Below, one piece after another: positions 14,108 through 22,702 of a DNA stretch of 64,000 nucleotides. How positions within the stretch are numbered: position 1 is the stretch's first letter; every line of letters begins with the position of its first letter. This DNA is from Streptomyces sp. NBC_00285 (lineage in GTDB: Bacteria > Actinomycetota > Actinomycetes > Streptomycetales > Streptomycetaceae). Location of the stretch: positions 2,666,001 to 2,730,000 of the forward strand of contig NZ_CP108055.1 in NCBI RefSeq assembly GCF_036174265.1, read 5' to 3'. A program made the position numbers and the translations under genes. Below the pieces are notes generated by a model. It had not been told where the DNA came from and did no database searches. It saw only the letters and a list, made by a program, of their open reading frames with translations.

Positions 14108-15325
14108 TCAGGGCTGGGCGAAGAGCGGCTCCCAGCGTCCGGCGTCCCCGTCGTGGCCCTCGCGGAAGCCGCTGAGCGGGACTTCCTTGTCGCTGCCGAG
14201 GGTGACGAGCACGAGCCGCTGGTGGAACTCGTTCTTGTCGTTCCTGCCGATGTCCCAGGCGATGAGCCGGCTTTCGCCCACCCAGGCGAGCAACTGCTGG
14301 CCGCGTTCCTCGGTCTTGGCGCCGGTCAGGGCGTTGACGACGTAGGAGGAGGTCTGCCACTTCTTCCCGGCGAACGAACTGGCGACGAGTCCGCCGTTCG
14401 GCGACCTGCCCGCTTCGACGGACCAGTCCAGGTACTTGTAGCCGGTCGGCACGGGGACTTTCTTGCCCGTGAGGTCGTAGAACGCATAGCCGGGCTCCAT
14501 GGGGCGGCCCTCCCAGACGTACCGGCCGTCGGCGGTGAGGGAGAAGTCCTGGCGGCTGTTGACCATGGGTTCGAACGGGTCGTGCGAGTCGCGCACGAGC
14601 TTGATCTCGGTCCAGTCGCCCTTCCCGGATGCCACGTCGAGGACGTAGAAGCCGGTGCGGCTCGACGTCTGCGGCTGGCCCCATTCGACGTTGCCCTCCA
14701 CCTTGACCCGCCGGTCGGGGTTCTGGCTGTACGTCGTCGCGACCAGCTTGCGGCCGTCGTGGGAGAAGGCGAGCCCGCCGACACCGTGGTCGACCGGGAT
14801 CCACCGCTCCACCTTGCCGGTGGCCAGATCGAGCAGGCCGATCCGCGAGGCGGGCAGGTCCCGTTCGAGGACGGCGGCGGTCCTCCCGCCGGGGGCGAGG
14901 GCGATCCAGGACCAGTCCGCGGCCTTGGCGTACTTGCCCGTCTTCGGGTTCAGCAGGTGGTAGGTGCGCTCGTAGACGGCGCTGTCCGCGGTCTTCTTCA
15001 CCGTCTCCGGGACGAAGTACCCGGCCAGGGTCGTGCCTCCGACGGAGATCTCGTCGCGCGGCGGCGACTGGTCGGGGTGGGCCTTCGTCTTCTTCTCCAC
15101 CACGATGCCGCCGGAGGGCCGCACGTCCTCCTTGCCTGAGTCCAGCAGCGGCACCGCCACCGCCACGGCGACCACAGCGGCCGTGGCCGCGGCCGCGACC
15201 GCGATCCTGCGGGTACGGCGGCGCCGGCGCAAGGACAGCACCCGGTCGGTGAAACCCCCTGCCGCGGGGGCCTGTTGAGCGGCCTGCTCGCGCAGGGCGT
15301 CGCGCACGAGATCGTCGACGTTCAC
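14108..15325 (-). CDS. membrane-anchored beta-propeller-like protein linked to a SigE-type sigma factor
   Basis: A 405-residue single-pass membrane protein. The cytoplasmic lead (MNVDDLVRDALREQA) is followed by a basic RRRRRTRR stretch, a transmembrane helix at about 41-60, and an external domain with repeated short blades such as LAFSHDGRKLVAT and FSLTADGRYVWEG. This is typical of WD40/TolB-like folds. The gene starts inside the stop of the sigma factor gene (4-bp overlap). That arrangement often marks a partner that holds the sigma factor or senses the envelope, although no zinc anti-sigma motif is present. Role as anti-sigma factor is inference only. Confidence 0.75.
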   Translation of the reverse strand: MNVDDLVRDALREQAAQQAPAAGGFTDRVLSLRRRRRTRRIAVAAAATAAVVAVAVAVPLLDSGKEDVRPSGGIVVEKKTKAHPDQSPPRDEISVGGTTLAGYFVPETVKKTADSAVYERTYHLLNPKTGKYAKAADWSWIALAPGGRTAAVLERDLPASRIGLLDLATGKVERWIPVDHGVGGLAFSHDGRKLVATTYSQNPDRRVKVEGNVEWGQPQTSSRTGFYVLDVASGKGDWTEIKLVRDSHDPFEPMVNSRQDFSLTADGRYVWEGRPMEPGYAFYDLTGKKVPVPTGYKYLDWSVEAGRSPNGGLVASSFAGKKWQTSSYVVNALTGAKTEERGQQLLAWVGESRLIAWDIGRNDKNEFHQRLVLVTLGSDKEVPLSGFREGHDGDAGRWEPLFAQP

Positions 15326-15897
15326 GAACGCACCTCCACGGGCGAGTAGTCACGCGATGCGGACCTCTCGGCGTCGGCCTCGCCGAGGGCGGCCAGTTCG
15401 GGGGCCAGCGAACGCAGCCGGGCCAACGAGCGGTGGGTGGTGGACCGTACGGTGCCGACCGAGCAGCCCAGCAGCCGTGCCACCTCCGCCTCGGGCAGGT
15501 CGTCGAAGTAGCGCAGCACCAGCACGGACCGCTGGCGTGCGGTGAGCCGGGACAGCGCCTGCCGCATCACGAGGCGCAGTTCGGCCGCGGCGGCCGTGTC
15601 GGCGCCGGGTTCGCCGGTGCCCGGTGGTTCGGGCGGCTCGGCGACACTGACCTCCCGCCGGGGCCACTTCAGCCGCCAGCGGCTGACCTGCTGGCGGTAG
15701 AGGATCCGCCGTACGTAGGCCTCGGGTTCGTCGATCCGCTGCCAGCGCCCGGCCGCCTTGACGAGGGCGTTCTGGAGCAGGTCCTCACCGGCGTGCTGGT
15801 CTCCCCCGCACAGCAGCACAGCGGTCTTCAGCAGGGCGGACGACCTGCTGTCGACGAAGTCCCGGAAACTCTCCAGCCCTTCGGCATTCATCGTCAC
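15322..15897 (-). CDS. SigE-family ECF RNA polymerase sigma factor
   Basis: Extracytoplasmic-function sigma factor of 191 aa (SigE-70 family). Region 2 contains DQHAGEDLLQNALVKAAGRW at about 33-52 and the YVRRILYRQQVSRWR helix. Region 4 has LTARQRSVLVLRYFDDLPEAEV and the HTH GCSVGTVRSTTHRSLARLR at about 143-161. The start at 15897 is a GTG with GAGG 9 bases upstream; an in-frame ATG two codons later is equally possible. The downstream overlapping gene encodes a membrane protein that may control it. No promoter motif that it would recognise was identified. Confidence 0.92.
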   Translation of the reverse strand: MTMNAEGLESFRDFVDSRSSALLKTAVLLCGGDQHAGEDLLQNALVKAAGRWQRIDEPEAYVRRILYRQQVSRWRLKWPRREVSVAEPPEPPGTGEPGADTAAAAELRLVMRQALSRLTARQRSVLVLRYFDDLPEAEVARLLGCSVGTVRSTTHRSLARLRSLAPELAALGEADAERSASRDYSPVEVRS

Positions 15898-15980
15898 CTT
15901 CTCTTCCTCGGCGACGCCTGTGCGTCGCCCCTCCGCCCCTTGTGACGCGTGCCGTGGCCCGCCGCTATGCCACCACCACG

Positions 15981-16023
15981 AAAAAAAGTCGCCGTGGAGG
16001 AAGGTTCTCCTCCACGGCGACTT
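15981..16023 (-). terminator. strong rho-independent terminator of dapD
   Basis: On the minus strand a perfect 16-bp stem (5' arm 16023-16008, 3' arm 16001-15986) with a 6-nt loop is followed by seven T. It lies 20 bp past the dapD stop. Such a complete intrinsic terminator is uncommon in this GC-rich genome. Confidence 0.92.
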
Positions 16024-16042
16024 CCGCAGTGCCCTCGCGGGC

Positions 16043-17032
16043 TCAGTTGTGGCTGTGCAGGACGTCGTTGAGGCCGCCCCAGACCGCGTTGTTCGGGCGG
16101 GCCTCGACCGTGCCGGTGACCGAGTTGCGGCGGAAGAGGATGTGCGAGGCGCCGCTCAGCTCACGGGCCTTGACGATCTGGCCGTCGGGCATGGTCACGC
16201 GCGTCCCCGCCGTGACGTACAGCCCGGCCTCCACGACGCACTCGTCGCCGAGCGCGATGCCGACGCCCGCCTCGGCGCCGATCAGGCAGCGCTCGCCGAT
16301 GGTGATACGGACGTTGCCGCCGCCGGAGAGCGTGCCCATGGTGGAGGCGCCGCCGCCGATGTCGGAGCCGTCGCCGACCACGACGCCGGCGGAGATACGG
16401 CCCTCGACCATCGACGTGCCGAGCGTGCCCGCGTTGAAGTTCACGAAGCCCTCGTGCATCACGGTGGTGCCCTCGGCGAGGTGCGCGCCCAGGCGGACCC
16501 GGTCGGCGTCGGCGATGCGGACGCCCTTGGGCGCCACGTAGTCGGTCATGCGCGGGAACTTGTCGATGCTCGTCACGGCGACGTGCAGGCCCTCGGCGCG
16601 GGCGTTGAGGCGCACCTTCTCGATGTCGTCGACGGCGACCGGGCCCAGCGAGGTCCAGGCGATGTTGGGGAGGAGGCCGAAGATGCCGTCCAGGCTCTGG
16701 CCGTGCGGCTTGACCAGGCGGTGCGAGAGCAGGTGCAGGCGCAGGTAGGCGTCGTGCGTGTCGAGCGGCTTCTCGTCGAGGGAGGCGATGACCGTACGGA
16801 CCGCGACCACCTCGACGCCACGGCGGGCATCCGGTCCGACGGCCTTGGCGGCGCCTTCGCCGAGCAGTTCCACGGCCGTCTGCGCGGACAGCCGCTCGGT
16901 ACCGGCCGGGCCGGGTTCGGCGGAGAGCTCGGGGGCGGGGAACCAGGTGTCGAGAACGGTGCCGTCAGCGGCGACGGTGGCGAGGCCTGCGGCGATGGCG
17001 CCGGTGGTGCGCGGAACAGTCGTGTCGGTCAT
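16043..17032 (-). CDS. dapD: 2,3,4,5-tetrahydropyridine-2,6-dicarboxylate N-succinyltransferase
   Basis: Transfers succinyl from succinyl-CoA to tetrahydrodipicolinate, third step of the succinylase route to diaminopimelate and lysine. The 329-residue protein has the actinobacterial layout: an N-terminal helical domain and a left-handed beta-helix visible as hexapeptide repeats ([51 protein letters not shown]). The C-terminal [17 protein letters not shown] segment binds CoA. ATG start. It is transcribed alone and ended by a strong terminator. With dapA it supplies cell-wall diaminopimelate. Confidence 0.96.
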   Translation of the reverse strand: MTDTTVPRTTGAIAAGLATVAADGTVLDTWFPAPELSAEPGPAGTERLSAQTAVELLGEGAAKAVGPDARRGVEVVAVRTVIASLDEKPLDTHDAYLRLHLLSHRLVKPHGQSLDGIFGLLPNIAWTSLGPVAVDDIEKVRLNARAEGLHVAVTSIDKFPRMTDYVAPKGVRIADADRVRLGAHLAEGTTVMHEGFVNFNAGTLGTSMVEGRISAGVVVGDGSDIGGGASTMGTLSGGGNVRITIGERCLIGAEAGVGIALGDECVVEAGLYVTAGTRVTMPDGQIVKARELSGASHILFRRNSVTGTVEARPNNAVWGGLNDVLHSHN

Positions 17033-17240
17033 GAGGAAAACCTAACCGCCGGGAGGCACGCGATGCGAACCCACGCACGGGACGTCTCATGAGCCGGGCG
17101 GTACGGGCTGGGGGGGGTGGGCCGGCGTGGACCGGACGGCGGCTCGGGGCGGCTGGGCAACGGCTCGGAGCCGAGTAACTCAGCGCCGACCGCACCCCTC
17201 GGCGAGGCTGCCGCAACTGCCCGCACGCCCCCGTACCCCC

Positions 17241-17271
17241 GCACGCCCCGCACGCCCCGCACGCCCCGCAC
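17241..17271. repeat. 9-bp tandem repeat, low complexity
   Basis: GCACGCCCC occurs three times exactly and begins a fourth, in the 278-bp gap between dapD and the TetR gene. Imperfect copies extend to the left. It is most likely slippage in C-rich non-coding DNA; I see no other structure in this gap. Confidence 0.75.
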
Positions 17272-17310
17272 CCAGGAACCCGCTCGCTGCCGACCGGTCC
17301 GGACCGGCGT

Positions 17311-17868
17311 TCAACCGTGGTCGGTCGGCCCGTCGGGGATCACCCGGGCCAGCATCTCCCGCGCGTACTCCTCGTCGTACGGCACCCCCGTCAGCAGCAC
17401 CTGGAGGCAGATCCCGTCCGTCAGCGCGACCAGCGCCCGTGCCGTGGCCGGGTCCGTGCGGTGGGCCAGGCGCGCGGCGAGGTCGTCGGCCCATTCGGCG
17501 GCGACGGGACGCAGGGCGGGACGGCGCAGCGCGGCGAGATAGAGCTCGTACTCCAGCTCGACGCCGGTGCGGTCGCCGCCGAGCCAGTCGCCGAGGACGC
17601 GGGCGAGGCCGGCGGCCAGGTCGCCGCCGGGGTCGTCCAGGGCGCCGTGCGCCGCGACCGCCTTGTCGAAGCCCTCGCCGGCCCGGCGCAGCGCGGCGAC
17701 CATGAGCTCGTCGAGGCTCTTGAAGTGGTACGTCGTCGAGCCGAGCGGCACATCGGCCTCGGCGGCGGCGGTGCGGTGGCTGAGTCCCGCGAGGCCCTTC
17801 TCGCCGACGACCCGGATGGCCGCGTCGATGATCCGCTGCCGGCGCTCGGGGTCGTGACGCCGGGCCAT
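17311..17868 (-). CDS. TetR/AcrR family repressor of the adjacent efflux gene
   Basis: A 185-residue TetR-family regulator. The N-terminal HTH is complete: RRQRIIDAAIRVVGEKGLAG, HRTAAAEADVPLGSTTYHF at about 32-50 and the following KSLDELM helix. The C-terminal half is the variable helical ligand domain. Its ATG overlaps by one base the stop of the SMR efflux gene (TGATG), so pump and repressor share one transcript. A palindrome at the head of the operon is the probable operator. Its inducer is presumably a substrate of the pump, which cannot be named. Confidence 0.92.
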   Translation of the reverse strand: MARRHDPERRQRIIDAAIRVVGEKGLAGLSHRTAAAEADVPLGSTTYHFKSLDELMVAALRRAGEGFDKAVAAHGALDDPGGDLAAGLARVLGDWLGGDRTGVELEYELYLAALRRPALRPVAAEWADDLAARLAHRTDPATARALVALTDGICLQVLLTGVPYDEEYAREMLARVIPDGPTDHG

Positions 17869-18188
17869 CAGTGCGCCCCTCCCAGGTTCAGCACCACCAC
17901 GCCGACGATGATCAGCGCGACCCCGGCGGCCTTGGTGGCCGTCATGCCCTCCCCGAGGAAGAACATGCCGATCGCCGCGATGGTCGCGGTGCCCGCCCCG
18001 GCCCAGATCGCGTAGGCGGTGCCGACCGACACCGTCTTCAGGGTCTGGGCGAGCAGGGCGAAGGAGAGGACGTAACCGAGCACGGTCAGCAGCGAGGGTC
18101 CGAGCCTGCTGAAGCCTTCGGTGTACTTCATGGCCGTGGTCGCTCCGACCTCGGCGGCGATGGCTCCGGCGAGCATCAGGTATCCCAT
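17868..18188 (-). CDS. small multidrug resistance (SMR) efflux protein
   Basis: Four-helix proton-coupled exporter of 106 aa (EmrE/SugE family), acting as a membrane dimer on cationic drugs, quaternary amines or guanidinium-like compounds. The essential membrane glutamate is Glu13 in GAIAAEVGATTAMKYT, equivalent to EmrE Glu14. The motif AYAIWAGAGTATIA in helix 3 and GVALIIVGVVVLNL in helix 4 are typical. The ATG lies directly beside a TGTAC/GTACA palindrome and has almost no leader. Cotranscribed with the TetR gene. Substrate unknown. Confidence 0.93.
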   Translation of the reverse strand: MGYLMLAGAIAAEVGATTAMKYTEGFSRLGPSLLTVLGYVLSFALLAQTLKTVSVGTAYAIWAGAGTATIAAIGMFFLGEGMTATKAAGVALIIVGVVVLNLGGAH

Positions 18189-18189
18189 G

Positions 18190-18203
18190 TGTACAAGCGT
18201 ACA
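18190..18203. promoter_or_regulatory. candidate TetR operator
   Basis: TGTAC-AAGC-GTACA is a perfect 5-bp inverted repeat 2 bp upstream of the SMR start codon. It overlaps where the -10 and transcription start must lie, since nothing else fits. Position before a pump-repressor operon argues for autoregulation by the TetR protein. Confidence 0.55.
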
Positions 18204-18650
18204 TAACGCGGCGCGGTTCCGGACCCCCGACTCCCGTACCGATGCCGGCCCCTCACCCGATCCGGCGTCACACCATCATCCGACTGGGCGTCAGTCGCCG
18301 CGGGCGGCTGCCCGACTGGAGGCGTTCCCGACGGCGGACCCGGTCATCTCCGGGCACACACACCGGTCGTGTGCCGTCCCCGGGACACCTCGCACTGACG
18401 TCTGGAGGACGAGGACCCGGCCGTACGGGACAAGCAGGGGCAGACGTGATCACACCGCCACGCCGCCGTCGCCCTCGATGCGGAACTGAAACCCGGCGAG
18501 CGGCGAAAGTGGATACCAGCCGGTTCAAAAGGCTGCTCGGGGGCCCCGGTAACCACTAGTGTTCACTCGGAAGCAGCAGTGCTTCACCATTCACATACCG
18601 CGCCACCACAGCAGCGGCCGTCGTAGCCCGCCGCGCCGGAGGAACAGCGC
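18204..18650. other. gene-free stretch of about 450 bases
   Basis: Divergent region between the SMR operon and the AbfB-domain gene. Scattered short frames lack codon bias, and I see no tRNA or repeat. The only clear signal is the GGAGGAAC ribosome site at its right end that serves the AbfB-domain gene. A small RNA here cannot be excluded. Confidence 0.4.
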
Positions 18651-19463
18651 ATGCCCGAAGAAAAGTCCCGGCCGCCCCAGGATCGCCCCTGGGAGAACGG
18701 CTGGACGTTGGACACCGCCCGTACACCCGGCACCAGAAGGCTCTATCTCGCCGGAGCGCTGGCAGTGGTAACGATCGTCACCTGCGTGGCGGCGGTGGTC
18801 GCCACGAACAAGGCGATCGACACACCGTCAAAAACCGCGCGGGACGACGGCTCCGGCCTGATCTCCTTCGCCTCGCAGCCCGCGGCCGCCGCCCCGGAGG
18901 GCGACAGCGGTCTCTCGTCGGTGTCGCCCAGCCCCCTGGACCCCCGGCAGCAGGGCCCGAGCCCCACCGCAACCGTCACGGTCACCCCGAAGCCACCCAA
19001 ATCGACGGCCTCCAAGGGCGCTTCGTCGAAGCCGAAGCCTTCCGCGACCTACCGTTCGGTCCGCTCGGTCAACTACCCGCAGCGGTACTGGCACGTGGAC
19101 GACGGCTACGTGGGCCTGGACTCCGTCAGCGGCTCGGAGTCCCGTGAGGACTCCACCTTCAAGCTGGTCAAGGGCCTCGCCGACGCGTCCTGCTACTCGT
19201 TCGTCACGCACGACGGCAAGTACCTCCGTCACCGCAACTTCGTGCTGCGGGCCGAACGCAACGACGGCTCCGGCCTCTTCCCCAAGGACGCCACCTTCTG
19301 CCCCCGCGAGGCCGCGTACTCCGGCGCGCAGATGCTGGAGTCGGTCAACTACCCCGGCTACTTCCTCCGCCACGAGAACTTCGTGGTCAAGCTGGAACGC
19401 TTCGAGTACAGCCCGCAGTACCTCCAGGACTCGTCGTTCCAGCTGGTGGACGGGCTGGCCTGA
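18651..19463 (+). CDS. membrane-anchored AbfB-domain protein
   Basis: A 270-residue protein with a short cytoplasmic tail, one transmembrane helix (YLAGALAVVTIVTCVAAVVA at about 31-50), a Ser/Thr/Pro-rich linker to residue ~130 and an external AbfB beta-trefoil domain. The domain shows two of the typical repeats, SVNYPQRYWHVDDGYVGLD and SVNYPGYFLRHENFVVKLE, and the HDGKYLRHRNFVL unit between them. AbfB domains bind arabinofuranose side chains of plant polysaccharide; no catalytic domain is attached, so it may display a sugar-binding lectin on the cell. A strong GGAGGA site precedes the ATG. Confidence 0.9.
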   Translation: MPEEKSRPPQDRPWENGWTLDTARTPGTRRLYLAGALAVVTIVTCVAAVVATNKAIDTPSKTARDDGSGLISFASQPAAAAPEGDSGLSSVSPSPLDPRQQGPSPTATVTVTPKPPKSTASKGASSKPKPSATYRSVRSVNYPQRYWHVDDGYVGLDSVSGSESREDSTFKLVKGLADASCYSFVTHDGKYLRHRNFVLRAERNDGSGLFPKDATFCPREAAYSGAQMLESVNYPGYFLRHENFVVKLERFEYSPQYLQDSSFQLVDGLA

Positions 19464-19475
19464 GTTCCGTCCGAG

Positions 19476-19520
19476 CACGGAAAAGCGGCGGCACCCGACA
19501 GGTGCCGCCGCTTTTCCGTG
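19476..19520. terminator. bidirectional terminator between AbfB-domain gene and sufT
   Basis: A perfect 20-bp stem (19476-19495 with 19501-19520) with loop CGACA contains AAAA/TTTT within the arms, so it yields a run of U in either direction. It separates two convergent genes and ends both transcripts, including the suf operon. Confidence 0.9.
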
Positions 19521-19536
19521 AACTGCACGGGGTGTC

Positions 19537-19872
19537 TCAGACGTTGAACCCGAGCGCCCGAAGCTGCTCCCGGCCGTCGTCCGTGATCTTGTCCGGGCCC
19601 CACGGCGGCATCCACACCCAGTTGATGCGGAGTTCGTTGACGATGCCGTCCGTGGCGGACTTGGCCTGGTCCTCGATGACGTCCGTGAGCGGGCAGGCCG
19701 CCGACGTCAGGGTCATGTCGATCGTCGCGATGTTGGCGTCGTCGATGTGGATGCCGTAGATCAGGCCGAGGTTGACGACGTCGATGCCCAGTTCGGGGTC
19801 GACGACGTCGTACAGCGCCTCGCGGACCTCGTCCTCCGAGGCCGGCTTCATCTCGATCGTTGTCTCGCTCAT
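19537..19872 (-). CDS. sufT: SufT/DUF59 metal-sulfur cluster assembly factor
   Basis: A 111-residue MIP18/DUF59 protein that helps deliver Fe-S clusters to target enzymes. The family core reads VREALYDVVDPELGIDVVNL at about 16-35 with the DPE motif, then a TSAACPLTDVI segment holding the conserved cysteine (Cys60). The chain ends with the WVWMPPWGPDKITDDGREQL tail. It is the last gene of the suf operon, its start overlapping the end of the SufU gene by 4 bases, and a perfect terminator follows. The symbol is used in the sense of the suf-linked DUF59 protein. Confidence 0.93.
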   Translation of the reverse strand: MSETTIEMKPASEDEVREALYDVVDPELGIDVVNLGLIYGIHIDDANIATIDMTLTSAACPLTDVIEDQAKSATDGIVNELRINWVWMPPWGPDKITDDGREQLRALGFNV

Positions 19873-20336
19873 GCCGTCTTCCTTTCGGCGGCGTCCGAAC
19901 CCAGAGCCTGGGCCGTCGCGTCCTTCCACGCCATCCAGCTCAGCAGCGCGCACTTCACCCGGGCCGGGTACTTGGAGACACCGGCGAACGCGACCGCGTC
20001 CTCCAGCACCTCCTCCATCGCGTCGTCCGGTTCGAGCCTGCCCTTGGACTGCATCAGCTCCAGGAAGGTCTCCTGGATCTTCTGAGCCTCGGACACGTCC
20101 TTGCCGACCAGGAGCTCGTTCAGCACGGAGGCCGATGCCTGGCTGATCGAACAGCCCTGGCCCTCGTACGAGACATCGCTGATCGTCGTACCGTCGTACT
20201 TCACGCGCAGGGTGATCTCGTCGCCGCACGTCGGGTTGACGTGGTGCACCTCGGCGTCACCGTCCCGCAGACCACGCCCGTGCGGGTGCTTGTAGTGGTC
20301 CAGGATGACTTCCTGGTACATCGAATCAAGCTTCAT
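19869..20336 (-). CDS. sufU: SufU-type Fe-S assembly protein (sulfur acceptor)
   Basis: Zinc-dependent sulfurtransferase that takes persulfide from SufS and passes it to SufBCD. The 155-residue protein opens MYQEVILDHYKHPHGRG, with the three conserved cysteines Cys37 (NPTCGDE), Cys62 (GQGCSIS) and Cys129 (VKCALL) and Asp39. The insertion between the second and third cysteine distinguishes SufU from IscU. The ATG at 20336 is the usual start in relatives; a TTG 15 bases upstream is also possible and no strong ribosome site decides. It lies between sufS and sufT. Confidence 0.94.
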   Translation of the reverse strand: MKLDSMYQEVILDHYKHPHGRGLRDGDAEVHHVNPTCGDEITLRVKYDGTTISDVSYEGQGCSISQASASVLNELLVGKDVSEAQKIQETFLELMQSKGRLEPDDAMEEVLEDAVAFAGVSKYPARVKCALLSWMAWKDATAQALGSDAAERKTA

Positions 20337-20356
20337 GCGATCGCTCGCCAATCTCC

Positions 20357-21613
20357 TCAGCCGAAGAAGTTCCGTACGTGCTCCAGTCCGTCGACCAGAG
20401 CATCGATCTCGGCCGGCGTGGAGTACAGATAGAACGACGCTCGCGTGGTCGCGGGAATTCCGTACCGCAGGCAGACCGGCCGCGCGCAGTGGTGGCCGAC
20501 CCGGACCGCGATGCCCTGCTCGTCGAGGACCTGGCCCACGTCGTGCGGGTGGATGTCGCCGAGCGTGAAGGAGATCGCCGCGCCCCGGTCCTCGGCCGTG
20601 CTCGGGCCGATGAACCGCAGGTCGGGGACGTTGCCGAGCCGCTTCATCGCATACTCGGTGAGCGCGTGCTCATGGGCGAGGATCTTGTCCATGCCGATCG
20701 CGGAGAGGTAGTCGATCGCCGCGCCCAGACCGACCGCCTGTGCGATCGGCGGGGTGCCCGCCTCGAACTTGTGCGGGGCGGGAGCGTACGTCGACGAGTG
20801 CATCGACACGGTCTCGATCATCTCGCCGCCACCGAGGAACGGCGGAAGGTCCTCCAGGAGCTCCTGGCGGCCCCACAGCACGCCGATGCCCGTCGGGCCG
20901 CACATCTTGTGACCGGTGAAGGCCACGAAGTCGGCTTGGAGGGCCTGTACGTCCAGCGGCATGTGCGGCGCGGCCTGCGAGGCGTCGATGCAGACCAGGG
21001 CGCCGACCTGCTGCGCCCGGCGCACTATCGCCTCGACCGGGTTGACCGTGCCCAGGATGTTGGACACCAGCACGAAGGAGACGATCTTCGTCTTCTCCGT
21101 GATGATCTCGTCGATGTTGGACAGGTCGAGACGGCCGTCGTCGGTGAGGCCGAACCACTTCAGCTTCGCGCCGGTGCGCTGCGACAGCAGCTGCCACGGC
21201 ACGATGTTGGAGTGGTGCTCCATCTCCGTGATGACGATCTCGGTCTCGTCGTCCACGCGGTAGGGCTCGTCGGCCCAGCCCAGCATGTTCGCCACGAGGT
21301 TGAGCGACTCGGAGGCGTTCTTGGTGAAGATCACCTCGTCGCGGCTCGGCGCGTTGATGAAGGACGCGACCTTGTCGCGCGCTCCCTCGTACAGCGCCGT
21401 GGCCTCCTCGGCGAGCACATGCACACCGCGGTGGACGTTGGCGTTGTAGCGCTCGTAGTACTCACTCAGGGCGTCCAGCACCTGGCGCGGCTTCTGCGAG
21501 GTCGCCGCGTTGTCCAGGTAGACGAGCTTCCGGTCGTCGTGGACCATGCGGTCCAGGATCGGGAAGTCCTTGCGGATCGCCTCTGTGTCGAGGAGGCCCG
21601 GCAGCTGTGTCAC
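20357..21613 (-). CDS. sufS: cysteine desulfurase SufS
   Basis: Pyridoxal-phosphate enzyme (418 aa) that removes sulfur from cysteine for Fe-S cluster building. The cofactor lysine is Lys236 in FTGHKMCGP, the substrate-binding histidine lies in EMEHHSNIVPW, and the catalytic cysteine is Cys376 in GHHCARPVC. Group II features (short active-site loop) fit SufS. The GTG start overlaps the sufC stop (GTGA), so translation is coupled. It hands persulfide to the SufU protein encoded next. Confidence 0.97.
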   Translation of the reverse strand: MTQLPGLLDTEAIRKDFPILDRMVHDDRKLVYLDNAATSQKPRQVLDALSEYYERYNANVHRGVHVLAEEATALYEGARDKVASFINAPSRDEVIFTKNASESLNLVANMLGWADEPYRVDDETEIVITEMEHHSNIVPWQLLSQRTGAKLKWFGLTDDGRLDLSNIDEIITEKTKIVSFVLVSNILGTVNPVEAIVRRAQQVGALVCIDASQAAPHMPLDVQALQADFVAFTGHKMCGPTGIGVLWGRQELLEDLPPFLGGGEMIETVSMHSSTYAPAPHKFEAGTPPIAQAVGLGAAIDYLSAIGMDKILAHEHALTEYAMKRLGNVPDLRFIGPSTAEDRGAAISFTLGDIHPHDVGQVLDEQGIAVRVGHHCARPVCLRYGIPATTRASFYLYSTPAEIDALVDGLEHVRNFFG

Positions 21614-22374
21614 TCGGATGCGCCACCCTTCGTGTAAGCCTCGTAGCCCTCGTTCTCCAGCTTGTCGGCGAGCTCGGCACCGCCGGACTCGACGATCCTG
21701 CCGCCCGAGAAGACGTGCACGTGGTCGGGCTTGATGTAGCGCAGGATGCGCGTGTAGTGCGTGATCAGCAGGGTGCCGACCTCGCCGGTCTCGCGGACGC
21801 GGTTGACGCCCTCGGAGACCACCCGGAGCGCGTCGACGTCGAGGCCGGAGTCGGTCTCGTCGAGGATCGCGATCTTGGGCTTGAGGAGTTCGAGCTGGAG
21901 GATCTCGTGGCGCTTCTTCTCACCGCCGGAGAAGCCCTCGTTGACGTTGCGCTCGGCGAAGGCGGGGTCCATGTGGAGCCGCTGCATGGTCTCCTTGACC
22001 TCCTTCACCCAGGTGCGCAGCTTGGGGGCCTCGCCGCGGATGGCGGTGGCGGAGGTGCGCAGGAAGTTGGAGACGGAGACGCCGGGGATCTCGACCGGGT
22101 ACTGCATGGCCAGGAACAGGCCGGCGCGGGCGCGCTCGTCGACGGACATCTCCAGGACGTCCTCGCCGTCGAGGGTGACGGTGCCCTTGGTGATCGTGTA
22201 CTTCGGGTGACCCGCGAGCGAGTAGGCGAGGGTCGACTTGCCGGAGCCGTTGGGGCCCATGATGGCGTGCGTCTCGCCCTGCTTCACGGTGAGGTCGACG
22301 CCCTTGAGGATCTCCTTCGTGGCGTTGTCGGCCTCGACGGTGACGTGCAGGTCGTGGATTTCAAGCGTTGCCAT
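21610..22374 (-). CDS. sufC: Fe-S cluster assembly ATPase SufC
   Basis: ABC-type ATPase (254 aa) of the SufBCD scaffold; ATP hydrolysis drives the rearrangement that builds the cluster. Walker A is GPNGSGKST at about 38-46, the signature region is FSGGEKKRHEI at about 149-159, and Walker B with the following loop is IAILDETDSGLD. The D-loop and the ITHYTRIL switch histidine are present. Starts 7 bases after the Rieske ferredoxin gene. Confidence 0.97.
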   Translation of the reverse strand: MATLEIHDLHVTVEADNATKEILKGVDLTVKQGETHAIMGPNGSGKSTLAYSLAGHPKYTITKGTVTLDGEDVLEMSVDERARAGLFLAMQYPVEIPGVSVSNFLRTSATAIRGEAPKLRTWVKEVKETMQRLHMDPAFAERNVNEGFSGGEKKRHEILQLELLKPKIAILDETDSGLDVDALRVVSEGVNRVRETGEVGTLLITHYTRILRYIKPDHVHVFSGGRIVESGGAELADKLENEGYEAYTKGGASE

Positions 22375-22381
22375 GGGTGCC

Positions 22382-22702
22382 TCAGGACTCCTGGTTGAGG
22401 GAAACGAGAACGTCGTCCCCTTCGATCTTTACGGGGTATACGGGGACGGGGCGCGTCGCGGGAAGACCGGACGGCTTGCCGGTTCTGAGGTCGAACGCGG
22501 AGCCGTGCAGCCAGCACTCGATCTGGCAGTCCTCCACCTCGCCCTCGGAGAGCGAGACGTTCGCGTGGGAACAGATGTCGTTGATCGCGAACACCTCTCC
22601 CCCGGTACGGACGACCGAGACCGGCGTGCCGTCGAGTTCCACCCGCTTCGGGGTGTCCTCCTCCAGCTCACCGAAGCCGCAGGCGCGGACGAAGGCCGGC
22701 AT
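22382..22702 (-). CDS. Rieske [2Fe-2S] ferredoxin of the suf operon
   Basis: A 106-residue Rieske-type ferredoxin. Cluster ligands are Cys44 and His46 (ICSHANV) and Cys63 and His66 (ECWLHGS), the C-x-H and C-x2-H pairs with the standard spacing of 16. No membrane anchor or oxygenase domain is attached, so it is a soluble electron carrier. The start overlaps the sufD stop by one base (TGATG). The position inside suf operons is usual in actinobacteria; it may supply electrons for cluster assembly, although the partner is not proven. Confidence 0.94.
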   Translation of the reverse strand: MPAFVRACGFGELEEDTPKRVELDGTPVSVVRTGGEVFAINDICSHANVSLSEGEVEDCQIECWLHGSAFDLRTGKPSGLPATRPVPVYPVKIEGDDVLVSLNQES

